64,000 bases of DNA, from positions 744,001-808,000 of the forward strand of contig NZ_CP146256.1 of assembly GCF_039134705.1 (NCBI RefSeq), in the 5' to 3' direction. Every line of letters starts with the position of its first letter. The first letter of the stretch is position 1. Origin of the DNA: Kineothrix sp. IPX-CK (lineage in GTDB: Bacteria; Bacillota; Clostridia; Lachnospirales; Lachnospiraceae). The notes below the pieces were generated by a model. It was not told where the DNA came from, did no database searches, and was given only the letters and a program-made list of their open reading frames with translations. Shown here piece by piece: positions 8,160 through 16,011 of this stretch. The translations under genes and the position numbers were made by a program.

Positions 8160-9161
8160 ATGGGAATTACAACGAAAGAACTTGCAAAAATATGCGGTGT
8201 TTCAAGAACCACAGTCCATCGGGCATTGACGGATACGGGAAGAATTAATCCGCAGACGAAGGACGCGATATTAAAGGCCGCCAAGGACTATGATTACAGA
8301 CCGGACCTTTTGGCGAGAGGGCTTGTAAAGGGACAGACCTTTTACATAGGAGTTATCGTGCTCGATGTGAATAACCGGTACTTTGCGCAAATGCTCAATG
8401 CTATTGAAATGGAAGCCAGAAAACACGGCTATTTTATTAATATCGCTCTGCATGAGAACAATAAAGCGATGGAAAAGGAACAGATAATAAGGCTGGCGGA
8501 TTACCGTGTGGATGGTATGATTCTTTCTTCTGTTAATCAGGGACAAGAGTATAAGGATTTTTTAAATAGCTTTGACATTCCTATTGTAACAATAGACAAT
8601 AAGGTTGCTGAGGGAATTCCCTTCGTTGGGATCAAGGAGAGGGAAGCCGCCAGAGAAGCAGTACGGCGGATATTGGAAAAAGGATATGAGAAGATGGTAT
8701 TCGTCTGCCCACCTCTTTCTGACCGCTATAAGGAAAATATTTATGTACATGAGCAGCGGCTTGAAGGCTTTAACGAGGCCATGCGTCAATATCCGGACAG
8801 GGAGGCAGTTGTTATTGATAAGAAAGATAACCTTAAGCTGTGTGCCGGCCAGCTGGAGGACTCGAAACGTACCGCCTTTTTCTGCTCCGGAGATATCTTC
8901 GCCCTTGAATTAATGAAATATTTGAAATCAAAAGGACTGGCCTCACCTGCGGATTATGGAATCATGGGTTTCGACAATATCGATACTCTGGAATACGTTA
9001 CCCCAAGGCTTTCAACTATTGATAATTCGGCAGAGCAGGTAGCCACCACTGCCGTGAATCTCCTTTTTGAATTAATTAATAAAGAAAAAACCGAGACGAA
9101 AAGGATATTGGATTTTGCTATAGTAGAGGGAGAAACCATAACTGCGCAGGCAGAGACATGA
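8160..9161 (+). CDS. LacI family transcriptional regulator
   Basis: A 333-residue regulator. Residues 1-55 are the LacI helix-turn-helix (TTKELAKICGVSRTTVHRAL) with hinge helix PDLLARGLVKG; the rest is a periplasmic-binding-protein-like effector domain (FYIGVIVLDVNNRYFAQML...). Of three in-frame ATGs (8133, 8142, 8160) the last fits GGAGG at 8144-8148 and the usual N terminus. It most likely represses the importer-GH51 operon through the palindromes at 3071 and 3155 and is released by an imported sugar. Target and effector are inferred from position. Confidence 0.9.
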   Translation: MGITTKELAKICGVSRTTVHRALTDTGRINPQTKDAILKAAKDYDYRPDLLARGLVKGQTFYIGVIVLDVNNRYFAQMLNAIEMEARKHGYFINIALHENNKAMEKEQIIRLADYRVDGMILSSVNQGQEYKDFLNSFDIPIVTIDNKVAEGIPFVGIKEREAAREAVRRILEKGYEKMVFVCPPLSDRYKENIYVHEQRLEGFNEAMRQYPDREAVVIDKKDNLKLCAGQLEDSKRTAFFCSGDIFALELMKYLKSKGLASPADYGIMGFDNIDTLEYVTPRLSTIDNSAEQVATTAVNLLFELINKEKTETKRILDFAIVEGETITAQAET

Positions 9162-9179
9162 TAAATGGGAGGAATGCAT

Positions 9180-9638
9180 ATGGATGAAGTTGACAGAAAA
9201 ATATTAATCGCGCTTAGGGAGAATTCCCGCCGATCGGCTACGGATATCAGTAAAAGGGTCAATCTTTCAGTTGCCGCTGTAATCGAACGGATTAATAAAA
9301 TGGAAAATATCGGGATTATTCAGCAGTATACGCTTGTTGTGAATCAGCATAAGATAGGAAACGATGTTATGGCGCTTATGGAGGTCAGTCTGGAACATCC
9401 CAAATATTATGACGAATTTACGGATAAAATGAAAAGCATGGAGGATATAGAAGCATGCCATTACGTTACGGGAGATTATGATTTTATGATTAAAATCAAT
9501 ACCCGCTCTTCGGAAGAACTGGAATTGCTGCACAGGAAAATAAAAAGTATTAGGGGAGTGTCTGGTACAAAAACATTTTTTGTATTGAAGGAGATAAAAA
9601 ACACTTTGGCTCCGGTTCCCGAAGTGAAAAAAATTTAG
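9180..9638 (+). CDS. Lrp/AsnC family transcriptional regulator
   Basis: A 152-residue protein with an N-terminal winged helix-turn-helix (VDRKILIALRENSRRSATDISKRVNLS) and a C-terminal RAM/Lrp ligand domain (QYTLVVNQHKIGNDVMALMEV, then HYVTGDYDFMIKI). Lrp proteins assemble as octamers and sense amino acids. ATG 9180 is 7 bases after GGGAGG (9167-9172). It starts 18 bases after the LacI gene and may share its transcript, but functionally it faces the amino acid operon that begins at 9894. A long AT-rich inverted repeat at 9686-9730 lies in that promoter. Control of the D-glutamate/5-oxoproline operon is therefore the best inference. Confidence 0.9.
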   Translation: MDEVDRKILIALRENSRRSATDISKRVNLSVAAVIERINKMENIGIIQQYTLVVNQHKIGNDVMALMEVSLEHPKYYDEFTDKMKSMEDIEACHYVTGDYDFMIKINTRSSEELELLHRKIKSIRGVSGTKTFFVLKEIKNTLAPVPEVKKI

Positions 9639-9685
9639 CCGAATGCATATTTTTAGCATATACACAATAAAAATTAAAATGAAAA

Positions 9686-9730
9686 GTAAATATTTAAATA
9701 AATATTATCGTAATTTTTATAAATATTTAC
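9686..9730. promoter_or_regulatory. AT-rich inverted repeat, candidate Lrp operator
   Basis: GTAAATATTTA (9686-9696) and TAAATATTTAC (9720-9730) are perfect reverse complements, with centres 34 bases apart, about three helical turns. The pair lies just upstream of a -35 box at 9739 and downstream of an Lrp gene. Lrp proteins favour AT-rich, helically phased sites. Confidence 0.5.
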
Positions 9731-9738
9731 AAAAATTA

Positions 9739-9766
9739 TTGTCAGGGATATAATTACAATCATAAT
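9739..9766 (+). promoter_or_regulatory. Promoter for the D-glutamate/5-oxoproline operon
   Basis: TTGTCA at 9739-9744 and CATAAT at 9761-9766 have a 16-base spacer. The predicted start is near 9773, some 120 bases before the first gene. Other AT-rich hexamers nearby leave the exact position open. Confidence 0.5.
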
Positions 9767-9784
9767 AATATAAGCTTTACAACA

Positions 9785-9829
9785 ACGCATTTGAGGACAG
9801 AGAGGTCTTTTCTCACATGCGTTTTTTTT
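9785..9829 (+). terminator. Terminator-like hairpin in the operon leader (possible attenuator)
   Basis: ACGCAT (9785-9790) pairs with ATGCGT (9817-9822), with inner TGAG/CTCA and GAC/GTC pairing, followed by eight T. It begins only about 12 bases after the predicted start at 9773 and 65 bases before the first gene. It is therefore either an attenuator of this operon or the terminator of the Lrp transcript. No T-box or known riboswitch consensus was recognised around it. Confidence 0.65.
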
Positions 9830-9893
9830 GAAAAAATAATTTTGCAAATAGAACAATGAGGGCGGATGGCATATTTGCGGAAAGAAGGTCAGG

Positions 9894-10736
9894 ATGGAAA
9901 ATCTGGGATATTATAATGGAATATTTGGATTGATTGAAGAAATGGTGATCCCAATGAATGACAGAGTTCATTTTTTTGGTGATGGGGTATATGATGCAAC
10001 TTTCAGCGCAAATCATGTGGTTTATTTGATAGAAGAGCATATTGACCGTTTTTTTAACAGTGCGGAACAGATCAAAATCACTATTCCACATACAAAAGCA
10101 GAGGTAAAAGCTATTTTAGAGGAAATGGCAGCTATGGTGGAGGCGGAGGAATCGTTTGTCTATTGGCAGGTGACAAGAGGTACTGCGCCCAGGAATCATG
10201 CATTTCCGGACACAAAGGCAAATTTCTGGATCACAGTAACGCCCTTTGAACTGCGCAATATAAAGGAACGTATGGCATTGACGGCAATGGAAGATACAAG
10301 GCATCTTCATTGCAATATAAAGACACTGAATCTGCTGCCCAGTGTAATGGCTTCTCAGAAGGCATCTGAGGAGGAGTGTCAGGAAACAGTATTTTACAGG
10401 GGAGATATTGTGACTGAGTGTGCACACAGCAATGTATCTATATTAAAAGACGGGATGTTAAAAACGCATCCTAATGATCGATATATTTTACCGGGTATTG
10501 CGAAGTCGCATTTAATCATGGCCTGCAAGGCACTAAAGATACCGGTGGACGAAACAGCCTTTACGATGAGCGAAATGGAAGCGGCCGATGAAATTATTGT
10601 TACAAGCTCAAGCAATTTCTGCTCTGCGGTAAAAACGCTGAAGGGGAGACCGGTGGGCGGAAAAGCACCAAAGTTAATTGAGGTGATTCAGGATTATCTC
10701 GTTGCAGAATTCCGTGTTTACTGCGGGTTAGAGTGA
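9894..10736 (+). CDS. D-amino acid aminotransferase (class IV, PLP)
   Basis: A 280-residue fold-type IV PLP enzyme. The N terminus GYYNGIFGLIEEMVIPMNDRVHFFGDGVYDATF and the lysine motif CNIKTLNLLPSV (Schiff-base K143) follow the D-alanine aminotransferase pattern (CDIKSLNLL), not the branched-chain type; the cofactor-phosphate region ITVTSSSNF is near residue 240. The family exchanges the amino group between D-alanine or other D-amino acids and 2-oxoglutarate, making or using D-glutamate. It heads the operon with the two D-glutamate-cyclase-like proteins and PxpABC, so a link to the D-glutamate pool is plausible. Direction in the cell is unknown. Its stop overlaps an alternative GTG start of the next gene. 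Confidence 0.88.
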   Translation: MENLGYYNGIFGLIEEMVIPMNDRVHFFGDGVYDATFSANHVVYLIEEHIDRFFNSAEQIKITIPHTKAEVKAILEEMAAMVEAEESFVYWQVTRGTAPRNHAFPDTKANFWITVTPFELRNIKERMALTAMEDTRHLHCNIKTLNLLPSVMASQKASEEECQETVFYRGDIVTECAHSNVSILKDGMLKTHPNDRYILPGIAKSHLIMACKALKIPVDETAFTMSEMEAADEIIVTSSSNFCSAVKTLKGRPVGGKAPKLIEVIQDYLVAEFRVYCGLE

Positions 10737-10744
10737 GGTTGGCT

Positions 10745-11812
10745 ATGATTGCAGAAGAAGTGGCAGAATTAAACATCGGAGAAGACTTGGACCAGTTAAT
10801 CAATTTAGATCCCAGAGGCTACGGCGTTTGCAGAATCCTCTATAAAGGTACACGGGAATATATGGGAGAGCCTGCTGTCATGAAGTGTGCAAAAAAATTA
10901 CAAAATGTACTCAGACAGGAGGATATAGTGTACATTATTACCGGATTTGTTCTTTTGCCCCACAGGCATGCGGAGACAGACGGGATTATCGGAGCTATGC
11001 TGTTAGCGAGGATGCTTGTGAGGGCATATGGTGCAAAGCCTGTGATTATCTGCCCTGAGGAATGTAAGAATGCCGTGCAGAGTCTTTCCAGTGTTGTGGG
11101 TCTTCATCTGTATGATGGATACATGGAAATCAAAAGCATGCCGATTGCCGTAGGGCGTATTATCTTTACGAAGGAGGAAGAAAAAGCAGAAGAACAGGCA
11201 GCAGAAATTCTGCATGAGCTTCCTCCCAAAGCGGTAATTGCCATTGAGGCACCGGGGGCCAATTCAAAAGGAGTATACCATACGGCGAAGGGACTCGATG
11301 TGACGGAGCTGGAGGCAAAGACCGATGTTTTGTTCCGCAGGTGCAAGGAAGCGGGTGTTTTAAATATTGCAATAGGAGATCTGGGAAACGAATTGGGGAT
11401 GGGCACGCTGAAAAAGCATTTGCAAAAATATGTGCCTTACATGGAAGAAAACGGATGCGTTTGCGGATGCCAAGGCGGGTGTAGCGCTTCGGAGGCAGCA
11501 GATTACATAATAACCACGACCATATCCCATTGGGGCGCAGAGGCTCTTATCGCGGCTACCGCATGGCTGTTTAAACAGCCGGAGCTTATTCATGCCGGAG
11601 ATTTGGAAAAAGAGGCTATAAAGACAGCGTCTAACTGCGGCATGGTAGATATGTACGGCTGGGTGGATTATGCGATTGACGGAATAGGAATGGAGTTCCA
11701 TTTGTATCTGCTGGAGATTATGCGCCAATGTGTGGTGAATTCACTGCGTCATTTTACGATGTGCGGGGAATGGTTTGAAAAAGTTATCGATAAAAAATTC
11801 TTTGAGATATAA
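10745..11812 (+). CDS. DUF4392 protein, C-terminal half of D-glutamate cyclase (DGLUCY-like)
   Basis: A 355-residue cytoplasmic protein matching the DUF4392 domain, which forms the C-terminal half of the mitochondrial D-glutamate cyclase DGLUCY (C14orf159). Family landmarks are ITGFVLLPHRHAETDGIIGA (about residues 60-80), AIEAPGANSKGVYH, IGDLGNELGMGTLKK (about 215) and the SHWGAEALIAA stretch near 260. A Cys-rich CGCVCGCQGGC run before that could bind a metal; this is an observation, not a known site. DGLUCY converts D-glutamate to 5-oxo-D-proline. The other half (DUF1445) is encoded four genes away at 13569. ATG 10745 is preferred because GAGGT is just upstream; a GTG at 10733 overlapping the previous stop is the alternative. 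Confidence 0.82.
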   Translation: MIAEEVAELNIGEDLDQLINLDPRGYGVCRILYKGTREYMGEPAVMKCAKKLQNVLRQEDIVYIITGFVLLPHRHAETDGIIGAMLLARMLVRAYGAKPVIICPEECKNAVQSLSSVVGLHLYDGYMEIKSMPIAVGRIIFTKEEEKAEEQAAEILHELPPKAVIAIEAPGANSKGVYHTAKGLDVTELEAKTDVLFRRCKEAGVLNIAIGDLGNELGMGTLKKHLQKYVPYMEENGCVCGCQGGCSASEAADYIITTTISHWGAEALIAATAWLFKQPELIHAGDLEKEAIKTASNCGMVDMYGWVDYAIDGIGMEFHLYLLEIMRQCVVNSLRHFTMCGEWFEKVIDKKFFEI

Positions 11813-11840
11813 AGACTATGAAAAAAGCATGGGTATAAAT

Positions 11841-12557
11841 ATGGATGAAATAATTTTTTCGGCGGTAGGAGAACAGGGAATTGCCGTTTTGTTTGAACAG
11901 AAAATCAGTGAAGAGACAAACGGCAAGATCCGTTTTCTGATGGAGAAGCTGCGAAAAAGAAAAGAAATCCGGGAAATGATTCCGGCATTCTGCTCCCTGC
12001 TGGTATTCTATGATTGCCGGAAAATCAGCTATAGCAGAATGAAAAGAATCCTGGAAAAAGAAGCTGCCGGTCTTTTGGCGGTAAAGTCCGGTCAAAAGAA
12101 AATTCATATTATTCCGGTGTGCTACGGCGACACTTTTGGAGAGGATATTGGTTATGTTTCGGAATATACCGGGCTGAAAGAAGAGGAAATTATACGGCTT
12201 CACTGTGGACGGGATTATCTGATCTATATGTTAGGATTTCTTCCTGGATTTGCTTATCTGGGGGGACTGGATGAACGTATTTTCTGTCCCAGGCTGGAAA
12301 GTCCGAGAACGCGTATTATGGCAGGCAGTATTGGTATAGGGGGAGAGCAGACGGGAATTTATCCTCTGGACTCTCCGGGAGGATGGCGGTTGATTGGAAA
12401 AACGCCCCTGCGGCCCTATGATGTACACCGCAATCCACCTATTTTGTATAAAATGGGGGATTATATCCGTTTTCAGTCTGTTACAAGGGATGAGTATGAT
12501 GAGATTTCGGCAAAAGTGGAACAGGGGATATATAGGCACCGTTATATAACGCAATGA
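11841..12557 (+). CDS. pxpB: 5-oxoprolinase subunit PxpB (KipI family)
   Basis: A 238-residue protein of the allophanate-hydrolase-subunit-1/KipI family. The conserved block YMLGFLPGFAYLGGLDERI, then GSIGIGGEQTGIYPL and SPGGWRLIGKTP, lies in the C-terminal two thirds. With PxpA and PxpC it forms the ATP-dependent 5-oxoprolinase that opens 5-oxo-L-proline to L-glutamate; PxpB and PxpC together probably carry the ATP-dependent activation. The frame runs back to a TTG at 11775 inside the previous gene. ATG 11841 gives the usual family N terminus, and ATG 11829 is an alternative; neither has a strong ribosome site, suggesting translational coupling to the gene before. Confidence 0.9.
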   Translation: MDEIIFSAVGEQGIAVLFEQKISEETNGKIRFLMEKLRKRKEIREMIPAFCSLLVFYDCRKISYSRMKRILEKEAAGLLAVKSGQKKIHIIPVCYGDTFGEDIGYVSEYTGLKEEEIIRLHCGRDYLIYMLGFLPGFAYLGGLDERIFCPRLESPRTRIMAGSIGIGGEQTGIYPLDSPGGWRLIGKTPLRPYDVHRNPPILYKMGDYIRFQSVTRDEYDEISAKVEQGIYRHRYITQ

Positions 12558-12570
12558 AGAGGAGGCTCGT

Positions 12571-13572
12571 ATGGACAAACGGATACAGTTGGATGTTTTG
12601 GAACCGGGACTGATGACAACAGTACAGGATGCGGGCAGATACGGCTATCAGGCAAGTGGTTTTTCCGTCTCCGGATGCATGGACCTAAATGCTATGCAGG
12701 AAGCTAATTTCCTGTTGAATAATCCGGTGGGAGAAGCTGTTTTGGAAATGATTTACATGGGCGGCACTTTCCGCTTTTCTTGTGATACTTTTTTTTCTCT
12801 TACGGGAGCCGATATGTCTCCGCTTTTGAATGAAAAGGAAATCCCTTGTTATCAGGCAATACAAGCAAAGGCCGGAGATCTGTTAAGATGTCGTACAGCC
12901 CGAAACGGCAGGTATGGATATCTTTCCGTGGCAGGAGGATTTCTGATTTCCGAGGTACTTGGAAGCAAGTCGACTCATCTAAAATGTGCAGTAGGAGGCT
13001 TTCGGGGCAGAAAGCTGGAGAAGGGGGATATTCTTCTTCTGTGTACAGAGACAAAGCGTCTGTTAAATCTAGAACAAAAGGAAATCTTTCACGGTGATTA
13101 TCTTCCGGAAATAAACGTCCGTGTGGTTCCCGGTCCGCAGTATGGCCATTTTACTGAGGAAGGGATACGGACATTCGGGAACGAAAAATATGTTGTTTCG
13201 GGGGAATCTGACCGAATGGGATATCGGCTGGAAGGACCAGCCGTCAGTTGCCGTGATAAAGCCGATATCATATCTGACGGAATCGCAGAGGGCTCTGTTC
13301 AGGTTCCTTCCGGTGGAAAGCCAATGGTTTTGCTGGCCGACCGTCAGACCACTGGAGGGTATGCCAAAATAGGAACGGTGATTGCGGTTGATCTGCCTCA
13401 GCTCGTGCAGTGTATGCCGGGCACCGCCGTGCGTTTTTCCTGGGTGACGGTAGAAGAAGCACAAGTCTTATACCGGAAAGATAAGAGAGAGAAGAGACGT
13501 ATGATGAGACGGACAGGGTACTGTCCTCAAAATATGGGTTATTTAGAAAGAATACGCAGGGGGAGCTTATGA
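12571..13572 (+). CDS. pxpC: 5-oxoprolinase subunit PxpC (KipA / biotin-dependent carboxyltransferase family)
   Basis: A 333-residue protein. It opens with [36 protein letters not shown], the characteristic start of the allophanate-hydrolase-subunit-2/KipA family, and includes [11 protein letters not shown] and [46 protein letters not shown]. It has no biotin attachment domain, as expected for PxpC. It follows pxpB by 13 bases after GAAGAGGAGG and overlaps the next gene by 4 bases (ATGA). A basic tail ([14 protein letters not shown]) near residue 310 extends beyond the usual core. Confidence 0.93.
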   Translation: MDKRIQLDVLEPGLMTTVQDAGRYGYQASGFSVSGCMDLNAMQEANFLLNNPVGEAVLEMIYMGGTFRFSCDTFFSLTGADMSPLLNEKEIPCYQAIQAKAGDLLRCRTARNGRYGYLSVAGGFLISEVLGSKSTHLKCAVGGFRGRKLEKGDILLLCTETKRLLNLEQKEIFHGDYLPEINVRVVPGPQYGHFTEEGIRTFGNEKYVVSGESDRMGYRLEGPAVSCRDKADIISDGIAEGSVQVPSGGKPMVLLADRQTTGGYAKIGTVIAVDLPQLVQCMPGTAVRFSWVTVEEAQVLYRKDKREKRRMMRRTGYCPQNMGYLERIRRGSL

Positions 13573-14354
13573 AGAATAGTTTGATATCGCCGGCGAGTGT
13601 GCGTTTGCAAATTAGGGAGGGAAAGCTGAAAGAACCTACTTCCGGACTTTGCCCGGGCTATGCGCAAGCAAATCTGGTAGTGCTGCCTCAAAAGTATGCA
13701 TATGACTTTTTGTTATTCGCACAGAGGAATCCAAAGCCCTGTCCACTTTTGGAGGTTAGCGATACCGGGAGCAGATTTTTGAAAAAAATTGCATACAATG
13801 CGGATATAGCAACGGATATTCCGAAATACCGTGTTTATGAAAATGGCAAATTAACAGGTGAATATTTGGACATAGTTCCGTTCTGGCGTGATGATCTTGT
13901 AAGCTTCCTGATTGGCTGCAGCTTTTCTTTTGAATCGGAGCTGACAGGGGCGGGAATTGAGATGCGTCATAACACGGAACATTGCAATGTGCCAATGTAC
14001 CTGACAAATATCCCTTGTGTTCCGGCGGGATCGTTTCACGGTAATATGGTCGTGAGTATGAGACCTATTCCCTATGAGCAGGTAGTGAAGGCGGTAACTG
14101 TGACATCTGCAATACCCAGAGTGCATGGAGCGCCGGTACATATAGGCTGTCCGGAAGCAATTGGAATTGGCAGTTTGGATCAGCCTGATTTCGGGGATGC
14201 GGTAACGGTGAAAGAAGGAGAAGTTCCTGCATTCTGGGCATGCGGCGTAACACCCCAGGCTGCGGTTATGGCTTCCGGGACAGAGTTTTGTATTACGCAT
14301 GCACCGGGACATATGCTGATTACGGATATGAAAAATATTTGTTTAAAAGAATAG
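13569..14354 (+). CDS. DUF1445 protein, N-terminal half of D-glutamate cyclase (DGLUCY-like)
   Basis: A 261-residue protein of the 'putative hydro-lyase' DUF1445 family. It has the typical phrases [38 protein letters not shown] (about 52-70), [18 protein letters not shown] (about 137-154), [13 protein letters not shown] and [16 protein letters not shown]. The same phrases occur in the N-terminal half of animal DGLUCY, whose C-terminal half is DUF4392, encoded here at 10745. It overlaps pxpC by 4 bases and precedes pxpA by 10, so it is embedded among the oxoprolinase subunits. The likely role is in D-glutamate cyclisation to 5-oxoproline, alone or with DUF4392; bacterial function is inferred. 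Confidence 0.87.
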   Translation: MKNSLISPASVRLQIREGKLKEPTSGLCPGYAQANLVVLPQKYAYDFLLFAQRNPKPCPLLEVSDTGSRFLKKIAYNADIATDIPKYRVYENGKLTGEYLDIVPFWRDDLVSFLIGCSFSFESELTGAGIEMRHNTEHCNVPMYLTNIPCVPAGSFHGNMVVSMRPIPYEQVVKAVTVTSAIPRVHGAPVHIGCPEAIGIGSLDQPDFGDAVTVKEGEVPAFWACGVTPQAAVMASGTEFCITHAPGHMLITDMKNICLKE

Positions 14355-14364
14355 GTGGAATATT

Positions 14365-15129
14365 ATGAACAGGATTGATTTGAATTGTGACTTGGGAGAG
14401 AGCTTCGGCACCTACATAATAGGAATGGATGAACGCGTGATTCCGCTCATTTCATCTGCTAACATTGCTTGCGGCTTTCATGCCTCAGACCCTCTCGTGA
14501 TGTCAAATACGGTGGTTTTGTGTAAAAAATACGGTGTCGCTGTTGGTGCGCATCCCGGATTTCCGGATTTGTCCGGTTTCGGCCGGCGCAATATGAACGT
14601 TTCTTTGGCGGAGGCAAAAACAATGGTACAGTATCAAATCGGAGCCTTAGATGCATTCTGCCAATCCGAGAAGATAACGCTGCAGCATGTAAAGCTCCAC
14701 GGGGCTTTGTACAATATGGCCGGCAAAGACTATGAGCTGGCGAGAGCTGTCTGCGAAGGCGTCCGTGCGGTGAACAGGGATTTGGTCATGCTTGTATTGG
14801 CGGGAAGCCAGATGAAGAAGGCGGCAGACGATCTTGGTATGAAGGCAGCGGAAGAAGTTTTCGCTGACAGAGCCTATGAGGAGGATGGATCTCTGGTGGC
14901 AAGAGCAAAGCCCGGAGCAATGATCACAGATGAGAAGTTTGCAATTGAAAGAGTGCTTACAATGGTGCTGGAACATAGGGTGACATCGGCAAGTGGCAGG
15001 AAAATACCGATCAATGCAGATAGTGTGTGTGTCCACGGAGACGGAGAGAAGGCATTTGTCTTTGCTAAGAGTCTTAGGAAGGCACTTGAAGAGAGTGGGA
15101 TTAACGTATGTGCTTTTGGTACACCCTAA
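14365..15129 (+). CDS. pxpA: 5-oxoprolinase subunit PxpA (LamB/YcsF family)
   Basis: A 254-residue protein of the LamB/YcsF family: IDLNCDLGESFGTYIIGMD at the start, then SSANIACGFHASDP, VGAHPGFPDLSGFGRRNM, LQHVKLHGALYNMA and, near the end, ADSVCVHGDGEKA. PxpA contributes the deacetylase-like barrel of the 5-oxoprolinase and carries the metal-site histidines and acids in these motifs. Length is standard (about 250). It closes the operon begun at 9894; a promoter and a leader hairpin for the next unit follow within 120 bases. Confidence 0.95.
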   Translation: MNRIDLNCDLGESFGTYIIGMDERVIPLISSANIACGFHASDPLVMSNTVVLCKKYGVAVGAHPGFPDLSGFGRRNMNVSLAEAKTMVQYQIGALDAFCQSEKITLQHVKLHGALYNMAGKDYELARAVCEGVRAVNRDLVMLVLAGSQMKKAADDLGMKAAEEVFADRAYEEDGSLVARAKPGAMITDEKFAIERVLTMVLEHRVTSASGRKIPINADSVCVHGDGEKAFVFAKSLRKALEESGINVCAFGTP

Positions 15130-15169
15130 TCGCATTCATGCAAAAAATATGGCAAATTAAATTAAAGTA

Positions 15170-15197
15170 TTGCTTTTTTAAAAGCATGTGTTATAAT
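15170..15197 (+). promoter_or_regulatory. Promoter for the cytidylate-kinase-like / Liv importer unit
   Basis: TTGCTT at 15170-15175, a 16-base spacer, and a consensus TATAAT at 15192-15197 preceded by TGT (extended -10). The predicted start is about 15204. Confidence 0.7.
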
Positions 15198-15208
15198 GTG
15201 CGTTATAC

Positions 15209-15245
15209 AAAGGTGTTAACCATATATTTGGTTGCACCTTTTTTT
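15209..15245 (+). terminator. Terminator-like hairpin at the transcript's 5' end (attenuator candidate)
   Basis: AAAGGTG (15209-15215) pairs with CACCTTT (15235-15241), with an inner AACCA/TGGTT stem, and runs into a T tract. It starts about 5 bases after the predicted transcription start, 53 bases before the next gene. It may also simply terminate the pxp operon. Confidence 0.7.
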
Positions 15246-15297
15246 GTGTAATTAAGAAAGTGCGCCTATCATGAAAAGTTCAGCGGGGGAACAAAAT

Positions 15298-15927
15298 ATG
15301 GAAAGATTTGTGATTGCGATTACGAGAACGTGCGGGAGCGGAGGAACTACGATCAGCAAGCAGCTGGCGGCGCATTATGGTATTGATATGTATGACAGAA
15401 ATTTGCTTCGTCTTGCTTCGGAGGACAGCGGAATCAATGAGGAACTGTTCGCGAGAGTGGAGGAGAGTACCAGAAACAAGTTGCTGTATAAGGTGTCAAG
15501 AAAAGTATATAACGGGGAACTGATATCCCCGGAGAGCAATGACTTTGTGTCTGATCAGAACTTGTTCAATTACCAGGCAAAGGTCTTAAAGGAACTTGCC
15601 GAGAGAGAATCCTATGTCTGTGTAGGAAGGGCTTGTGATTATGTTTTGAAGGATTTTTCCAATGTTCTTAAAGTATTTATCTGTGCTTCGGATGATGTCT
15701 GTATTAGCCGGGAAATGGAACGGCAGGGAATATCCCGGAAAGAAGCGGAAAAATATGTTTCAAAAAATAACAAATACCGCAAGGAGTATTATAAGTATCA
15801 CACCGGGCGGATATGGGAGAGTCCCTGCAATTATGACTTATGTATTAATACTGGTGAGCTGACTTATGAGCAGAGTGCCGACACCATTAAAGAAATTATA
15901 CGAATGAAGTATCATGTCATGCGGTAG
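15298..15927 (+). CDS. Cytidylate kinase-like family protein
   Basis: A 209-residue protein of the AAK_13/cytidylate-kinase-like family, common in Clostridia. The P-loop-like start FVIAITRTCGSGGTTISKQLA lacks the usual GK(S/T) lysine, as in other members, and is followed by GIDMYDRNLLRLAS and YVCVGRACDYVL. True cytidylate kinase activity is therefore doubtful. ATG 15298 is set by GGGGGA at 15284-15289; an upstream ATG at 15271 has no ribosome site. It precedes livK by 84 bases with no terminator between, so it may be the first gene of the importer transcript. The function of this family in transport operons is not known. Confidence 0.82.
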   Translation: MERFVIAITRTCGSGGTTISKQLAAHYGIDMYDRNLLRLASEDSGINEELFARVEESTRNKLLYKVSRKVYNGELISPESNDFVSDQNLFNYQAKVLKELAERESYVCVGRACDYVLKDFSNVLKVFICASDDVCISREMERQGISRKEAEKYVSKNNKYRKEYYKYHTGRIWESPCNYDLCINTGELTYEQSADTIKEIIRMKYHVMR

Positions 15928-16011
15928 TCGCGGGAGCGGCCATGGTACCATAAAAAGATAAATCCGCTAATAGGAGCGATTTATATAAAATAATTGAGGA
16001 GGATTCAGTAT

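Noticed and set aside
9639..9893. T-box or known amino acid riboswitch in front of the D-aminotransferase gene
   Set aside because: No T-box antiterminator consensus or specifier hairpin was found; only a short terminator-like hairpin and AT-rich inverted repeat.
15298..15927. True cytidylate kinase (cmk)
   Set aside because: The P-loop lysine is missing and the gene is not in the usual context; it fits the cytidylate-kinase-like family of unknown function.
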